The notes below the pieces were generated by a model. That model did not search any database, had not been told where the DNA came from, and was given only the letters and a program-made list of their open reading frames with translations. Made by a program: the position numbers and the translations under genes. From contig CM055902.1 in assembly GCA_029582155.1 (NCBI GenBank), positions 18,177,511 through 18,241,510 of the forward strand: 64,000 nt of DNA. Reading direction: 5' to 3'. Below are positions 38,001 to 47,000 of the stretch, piece after piece. The stretch's first letter is position 1; every line of letters begins with the position of its first letter. Source of the DNA: Panopea generosa. Its lineage: Eukaryota; Mollusca; Bivalvia; Adapedonta; Hiatellidae.

Positions 38001-41000
38001 AAAAACGTTCAGAAAATCTCACTTGAACCTTCAGCTTCTGAAAAAGCAGTTGGAAACAAGTGTCTCCGACTAGTACGATAACTGATCAGAAAACTGAAAT
38101 TGGTTCTTTGAAAAACGGCAAAATTAAACAATTAGCAAATACAAAACTGCCGCTTCTGAATATTGATTCATACAATAAAGCGACAATAGAATTTGAAACT
38201 TTGGAAGTGCTCATCTGTAAGTGATTGGTGTACCTTCACACTGCTAGTACTTATCTTATTACACAAAATTGAGCGTTAAATGCCAATATACTTTAATGTT
38301 GTTGTAACTATAACGCCCCTCCCACCCCCCATGTAGCTTTTAATCACAACTCCTTTATAAACTATACCATAGTGGCACGATTGATTGCAGCCGACATACA
38401 ACCTGTGTAATGGAATACCATAATCAGATTAACATGCTGACGAACATAAACATCCCAGAAGACAAAATCTGCTAACCACAATATCAATAGTATAGCTGCT
38501 ATCATATAATTTACCATACAGCTAGCAGCAAGTTTTAAATGAAAATCTTTCTATTCATTATAAAACATTACAATGTCATGATCAGTAAAGAAAACAAGTA
38601 AGTCAAAAGCTTCAGTTTCTAGTTTCGACCCTTCCCGGGTCTTCTTCAGGATCAATATATTAATATAGTGCAATGCAATACCAAATGCCCTCACTTGTCA
38701 CCTTTCTGCACTAATGGGAATAATTAATACCAAGCTACTTTCAATGACATAATTTTTCAGTGGTATCATTGTTTTCGATAAAGCAGTTAGAGCCAGCCAT
38801 CCTGGGACCCCGTCTACCAATGACTCTAACTTGCATACATGTGACTGTCTCACACTGTGCAAGAAAGAGTCACTCAAAAGACAAACCTGCACAGTTTCTA
38901 GAAGTGAACAAGAAACAAACTTTCCTAGTCAATCATGATGTAACCACCAAAGACTAAGTATGAACCAATTTGAGTACTTTAACAAAAGGTAGTAGTCCCA
39001 ACCTCCCCCATGAGGGTACACAGAACCATAGCAGCTCCCTTACAAGCATACCTCGGCAATTTTGATGAATCTACCTCGCCTGTTCTGCTTGACATCTAGA
39101 TAGAATCTCTTAGACTGAATAGTTAGAGTCCTTGTGGCCAGTTCCTGTTCGCCCGACACTGAAATATATCACAGGCAGTTAGTTTATGGAGATATCTTTA
39201 CTTATAACAAAATAAATCATCATTGCACAAGACCAGGCGTAAGCTATGGAGTGTGGTTTATGGCAGAAAAGTACAGCACAGTAGTCATTAAAATAATATA
39301 TGCCAGACTCGGTTAGCTCAGTCCATAGTGCGTCTGACTATCAATCAAGGGTCATGAGTCCGAATCCCAATCCAGTCACAGTAGTTGTTGATATACTACA
39401 TTGCATCACATTGTCATTTGTCTCCCATCTCTGATTCAAGTAGGAAAGCTATCAGATACTTGCAGAGATCGGTGTGCTCGTAAAGTACTGGTTAACCTTT
39501 CCTGATCCCAGGAAAGAGTGGCTAGGTTAAATGCTCGTCAGTTAGCCCTCAATGGGATAAAAACGATGCTAAATATTCAAACAAATCAATCTTACATTCA
39601 GAAATAGTTTAAACACTATACATCATAAGATCTGGTCTAACATGACTGGTCTTTTAAAGGTAAGGTTAGCTTTTTGTGTCATCTATTATCAATTTCGAGA
39701 ATATTGAATCAGGGCTGGAAAATTCCACTTGTCTGCTCACTGTGACATGTGAACATTTGGTCAGGACAGAAAGAGTTAAGAAAGTGATTTATTCTAAAAA
39801 ATGACAGCACTGAAAAACTGATGGACAACATTCACATGGTCATTCAGTCTCTTTCTATGGTGAAACAATTTTTACTTTGTGTTAACCTGTATAAGGGATC
39901 AAAGTGATATCAAAATGAAATCATGCGACTCATTTAATACATCACAAAATATGTTTAAATGGGGAATATATTTTAGGAAATAGATCTCTTTTCAATATTA
40001 TATTATTGCTTAGGCATGTTTAAATAAATATCCTTTTAGCCAATTTTAAAATTTTTTTAAAATCCTGATATATATTCCCTTTGACGGTAAATGTCTAACA
40101 ATTTCAGCATGAGAAGTGTTATTTACACTTTACCTAGATAAAGTTAAGATTCTTGATAAAAACAAATTTTAATATATGTATGGAGGGAAGTAAAAAATAT
40201 TACGCCACAAACATGTCATAACAGCTCAGCTAGCAAATACTGGCATAACATTCCTTCAGCTGTAAATCCATAAAAACTAATTTCAACTATATTTTACCAC
40301 TACCGTACTAATTAGATTACAATGTAAAACTGTATTAATCAATACAGCATTACAAATTTATATATGCTTGAACATGTATCTATGAAGTAATATAACTTCA
40401 AGTCTGAAAACAACACCTTTAACAAAATTTATCAAAACTAAGCACCAATAACAATCATGCAAAATAAGGCTAGCAAAACAAATGTGTATTTATGGTTGAA
40501 ACCAAAAATATTTAAACAACGGCAAGCAGGTTGTTCACTTTTCATCAACAAAATTCAATGGTTAAAATATAATAATAATAATTTTTACTGCAAAATTGCA
40601 AGTGTTTTTCTTATTCTGTTTTCAAAACGAAAACTCATTTTAAAGACACCAACAAAATTTTAAAAAGATATTAAAATCCTCTTATAATGTCACATTTTTA
40701 TCTTAAACACAATGTTTTAGTAATAACTTTCAGTAAATAACAGGGGTTTCAGTAAATAACAAAAGTTTCAGTGAATAACGGGTTTCAGTAAATAACAAGA
40801 GTTTCAGTAAATAACAGGGGTTTCAGTAAATAACAAGTTTCAGTAAATAACAGGGGTTTAAGTAAATAACAAGAGTTTCAGTAAATAACAGGGATTTCAG
40901 TAAATAACAAGAGTTTCAGTAAATAACAGGGGTTTCAGTAAATAACAAGTTTCAGTAAATAACAGGGGTTTAAGTAAATAACAAGAGTTTCAGTAAATAA

Positions 41001-44000
41001 CAGGGATTTCAGTAAATAACAGGGGTTTCAGTGAATAACATTAGTCACAGTAAATAACAAGGGAATGGAACATGGCTACTATTGTCAAAGGGAAGTATTA
41101 AACTGGGAAAAAAAAACACATTTCCAATTCAGGTCAGACTGAAAAGCATTGTCATCTTTAACTCTTGAAAACTCCTGACCAATAATGAACAAGTACAACT
41201 AGCTAATGAACACTTTTGGACTGTGATAAATTAATTCCTAGATATTCATTCATAATTGATTTGTTTTAACCCTTTACTCCATAGATATGTGTTTTCCCGC
41301 ACCAATCACAGAAGGCCTATGAAAACAGTGCAGGAAGAGTTCAGATATGCTTGTTACAAGCAATCTGAACTCTTCCTGCACTGTTTTCCACTCTGTTAGT
41401 TAATATAAACATAATTTACCAAATAATTCAAAAGCCTTCTATATTACGTGTCCAAAGGTGTCTATATTAGAGGTGTCCAAAGGCGTCTATATTAGGTGTC
41501 CAAAGGCGTCTTTATGAAGTAAAGGGTTAAGATAGAGATGGGAGATGCAAATTTATTTTTATCTTTTATCTTTTCAGATATCAAAACGGATGTGTCGATG
41601 AAAGAATTCATTTAAAGATCAAAATGTGAACTGTTTTGGCAAATTACGGTTATTGTTGTATAAAAAAACAACTTTGGCATTAATAAAACATGTTTGGGCA
41701 GGTAAAAAAAATGGGGGTAGCATGTGATGAAAGTCTAAGAATTTATTTAGTATTTCCTTAACTGATAGTGGATTCAGTATTAACTGAGAATGCATGCTTT
41801 TTTTAGCCTTGGCAATCATCATCCTGGACTGATAGTGCATAGCTCATGAACATGCATGGCTGACAATGCACAAGAAGATTTTTGGCTAACGAATTCTCTT
41901 GGCTGACAGATAATTTGTAAGATTTATTAGCTAACAAATTGGGTCATATTCCTAATGCCAAATAGTATCTTTTTTCCCAATTGAATGGTAAAAATTTCTA
42001 ACTGAAAACTTCAATAATTGTAAATTGATACTTGTCATAAGTCCTTGAATAAACCAAGTTTTTCTCATTCCGAATTGAGAATAAATTAATTCTTCAAATA
42101 AATGGTAAGTGAAGCAAGTGTACACAGATTTAATGTTAACATTTTCCCTATTTTAATGACTAAATATTCCAAATTCCAAGGGTATGGGTCCTCTTCCCAA
42201 AATGGAGAAAACAACAACACTGTAACACCCCTGACTAATGATAAATAACAACTAATATACCACCCTGACTTATAATGCATAAAAACAGTTTGTTAATGAA
42301 CAACCCTGAAAGATAATGCATAAAGCCAGTTAGCTAATAAACCCTGACAGACATTACATAAGAACAGTTTATTAATGAACACCCCTGAAAGATAATGCGT
42401 AAGAACAGTTAGCTAATGGACACCCCTGACAGATAATGCATAAGAACAGTTAGCTAATGGACACCCCTGACAGATAATGTGTAAGAACAGTTAGCTAATG
42501 GACACCCCTGACAGATAATGTATAAGAACAGTTAGCTAATGAACACCCCTGACATATAATGTGTAAGAACAGTTAGCTAATGGACACCCCTGACAGATAA
42601 TGTATAAGAACAGTTAGCTAATGAACACCCCTGACAGATAATGCGTAAGAACAGTTAGCTAATGGACACCCCTGACAGATAATGCATAAGAACAGTTAGC
42701 TAATGGACACCCTTGACAGATAATGCCTAAGAACAGTTAGCTAATGAACACCCCTGACAGATGTGTAAGAACAGTTAGCTAATGAACACCCCTGACAGAT
42801 AATGCATAAGAACAGTTAGCTAATGAACACCCGTGACTGATCATGCGTAAGAACAGTTAGCTTATGAACACTTCTGACAGATAATGTATAAGAACAGTTA
42901 GCTAATGAACACCCCTGACAGATAATGCTTAAGAACAGTTAGCTAATGAACACTTCTGACAGATAATGTATAAGAACAGTTAGCTAATGAACACCCCTGA
43001 CAGATAATGTGAAAGACTAGTTAGCTAATGAACACCCCTGACAGATAATGCATAAGAACAGTTAGCTAATGAACACCCCTGACAGATAATGTGAAAGACT
43101 AGTTAGCTAATGAACACCCCTGACAGATAATGCATAAGAACAGTTAGCTAATGAACACCCCTGACAGATAATGTGAAAGACTAGTTAGCTAATGAACACC
43201 TCTTACAGATAATGCATAAGAACAGTTAGCTAATGAACACCCCTGACAGATAATACATAAGAACAGTTAGCTAATGAACACCCCTGACAGTTAATGTGAA
43301 AGACTAGTTAGCTAATGAACACCCCTTACAGATAATGCATAAGAACAGTTAGCTAATGAACACCCCTGACAGATATTGCATATGAACATTTAACTATGAA
43401 CACCCCTGACAAATAATGCATAAGAGTATTTAGTTAATGAACATCCCTGACAGATAATGCATAAGAGTATTTAGTTAATGAACACCCCTGACTGATCATG
43501 CGTAAGAACAGTTAGCTTATGAACACTTCTGACAGATAATGTATAAGAACAGTTAGCTAATGAACACCCGACAGATAATGCATAAGAGTATTTAGTTAAT
43601 GAACATCCCTGACAGATAATGCATAAGAGTATTTAGTTAATGAACACCCCTGACAGATATTGCGTATGAACATTTAACTATGAACACTCCTGACAAATAA
43701 TGCATAAGAGTATTTAGTTAATGAACATCCCTGACTTATAATGCATAAGAACATTTAGCTAATGAACACCCCTGACAGATATTGCGTATGAACATTTAAC
43801 TATGAACACCCCTGACAACTAATACATAAGAGTATTTAGCTAATGAACACCCCCGACAGATAATTTGTAAGAACAGTTAGCTAATGAACACCGCTGACAG
43901 ATAATGCGTAAGAACATTTAGCTAATGAACAACCCTGGCTGATAATGCATTAGAACAGTTAGCTTATTAATGTCCCTGACTGACATGACAAATGAACAGT

Positions 44001-47000
44001 TAGCTAATGTACACCAGACTAACAATGCACAAGACTTTATTATCTTTAAAGTAAACACCCCTCCTTACAATTGCATATTACTGTATACTTAATGCCTTTA
44101 AAAAACAATTTTTTAATATTGAATATTTCGGAAGTGTTATCCCAGATCTGGTATCATTTTCATTGGTTCTAACTTCATACATGCATAAGCTTATGTGCAC
44201 AAAACCAATAAAGTATCTCAATATACTTCAAATTACAGTAGAACTTTATTGGCTCGATAAACAGATGACTTAAACACAACATATAGCTCGAACCACTTAT
44301 CTGGTCCCAGGCGAATTCCTTTTTCGATGTATATACCTTCAGAGCCCCAGAAAAGATGATTATTTACGTATACGACGCATTTAAAATGGGTGGATACACA
44401 TCAAATTAGTTTTACCTGCATATCAGTTATGAACTAGTAATTGATAAAAACAATATTTAATAATAATTTAACATTGAAGTGTCAACTTTGCACTGACTGT
44501 ACATCATATGTGCAATACTCATCACTATTCTGGAAAAAAATCAAGAGTACTCATCTACTCTGATTTTGATGAATAATTACTCATTGGCTTAAAAAATTAT
44601 CTGGGGCTCTGACATGTATGGTATGAAGTTGAACAATACTCGACTCGAACAACTTTTTTTCCAGTCTCATTAGGTCCGAGCCATCGATGGTCTACTGTGT
44701 GATCAAATGATGAACAATCCTGACTGCAGACACGTATAGCTAATTAATGAACACACCTGACTGACATTGTAAAGAAATACTTTGATAATGAACATTTCAA
44801 ACTCTATATAACTGATAATACATGAACATGGTTGAGAATCTATAGCATACCAAGTTTAACATATTATGTGGAAACAATAATAAGGCCCTAAAGGCAAATC
44901 TTACATACCATTTTCCTCAAAATGTCCTTCACTTTGCCCCTCGTCACCTCCTACAAAGCCAAAACAGACAAACAATGCTTTAATTTTGTGGTACGAGTAC
45001 CTTCATCCAAATATTTGAGATAAGATAAAACAGTAAGTACATGCTTTATAAGCACAAATGTTGTCAATTTACAATATTTTTTTTTTCTTTCAATATGATA
45101 AGATACAAGTATGTATGAAGACAAATAATTAAATGAGAAATTTGGAAAGGGGCACAACTCTGGTAGTTGGTGGAAAGGCATGGATCTGTACAACATAAAT
45201 CTATATAATAAAGGTGTTGTGTCAAGAACTGTCTCATAAGAGGGTTTGTATCTCGACCCGAGAATTGAATTTCCTTACACACCACAACTCGTAAAACATA
45301 ACAGATTTATCCTGATGTGAATACGAGTCTTTCATGAAAAATCAATACATTTTTATGCCTTTTTTTTTATTTCTTTACATTTAATGATGACAACAATACA
45401 ATCAAAGGCCTGAACAACCTGTGGGAAGGCTCGCATCATGTCGCCTTTCTTGTCAGAATATGATATACTGATTTACCAATGAGCTTATAAATACAGATCG
45501 AAAGACAGAATTTTTTTTTGTTATAATAATGAAAATATTATTTAATTTAAATAGATGATAATCTATGATTGTGATGGCGTTAATTGTATACAGTTTTGTT
45601 TCTTTTTTTTTTAATATATCCCTTTTTGATATCATTTATTTAAACCAATATGTTGATGACACATCAAATGCATGATTATAGTTGCTATGTTAGTTGCAAC
45701 AGAAGTCTTATAATGTAGTTACAACAATAAAATCATATAAAATAAAACATTTAAAAGACAGATGTATTTTATAGAGCCAAACAACCTGTGGATGATAGAA
45801 AGAAAGTGACGAACAAACAAATAACATGGGCTGCTTCACTTATACTTTTGAGACGACCCTCATATACAATAGGGAGAATCTATACCTGTGCACCGCTAAA
45901 TACGGGACCGGAACATTGTTTCAAAAGCTTGTTCAAGTGATTTTCATTTCGATTTTTGGTACATGTGCATATTTTAGATCAGTGCAATCTACAGTTCCAG
46001 ATTACCTCAAAACAGTTGAGCTTCTTTATAAAAGGTAAACGTTACCGGACGTGATGTTCAACTGTTTTGAGGTAATAGGGAATTTTTTAGGTCGTACTGA
46101 ATTGCATAGCAGTAAAATAGAGTACCCTATTTAGCTAGCAGCATGTGCGACCTTGATTTAATGTGTTTCTGACCAAATCGCGCGAACACCGCAAAAAAAA
46201 CCCCGATTAAGTGGTGTTGAAAATTTTGTATGTATTTCGATGTTATAGATAATACTTTAACTGTAGCAGGCATACTAGAAGTTCTGATTTTAATCACATG
46301 TATATAAAAAAAAGAAAAGTTCATTCGTAAAGGCGTGTGAATGCTAATTGTTCAGGTAATCCACGGTTTGGTTCAATTTTTGGTTAAGAGCTCACAGTTC
46401 GGTTATTTTCGGTTTGGTTTTTAAGTAAACAAGAAAACACATTAATGTTATTAAACTTTTATAAAAAAACAAAAAACAATTAATATAAGTCATACCTTGA
46501 CTAGAAAAAACTAATTTCAGCTATATGTGCATATTTTCCAGGGCCCAAGGTAAAGTGTAGGAATACAGACAAGGAATAAGAGATTCTTCTATAATCCCTT
46601 GATACACGACAATGTGCCGAGACAAGTTAGTTAAAGAATAATGATAAAATATAAAAAATAAACTTTTTTTTTATGTTTGTATTTATTGAAGTCTTAAATG
46701 GAGGAAGATGTTTGTCATTATATTAACCGTTTCTTCTTTTGTTTTTTTTAAAAAAAATTCCCCAAATTCTGAACAATGTGCGTGATTTTTCCCCCTTAAA
46801 AAAAGGTGTGGGTCCTTCCCCTTTTTCTAAAAAAAGAACCCTTATAAAATATGTGTCAATGTCAGCCCTCATGTGTTTACTCGCATGCATTTTATTTTCA
46901 TCACTGTGGTAAGTGCTAAAAATAGACTATTTCCTAGAAGAATATGTCAATTACAATAGTAGACGACAAATTTTATGCCAGCGAGACATATTTTTCCAGT

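Noticed and set aside
39303-39377. Functional tRNA gene
   Set aside because: A and B boxes are present but the acceptor-stem ends do not pair, and the sequence continues into a SINE body shared with two other copies.
40728-44035. 19-bp and 41-bp direct repeats as a CRISPR array
   Set aside because: Units abut each other with no unique spacers, and the setting is an intron of an animal gene.
45826-46038. 70-codon plus-strand frame ([20 protein letters not shown])
   Set aside because: It runs into the inverted repeat at 46001-46076, and no homology, splice context or codon pattern supports it.
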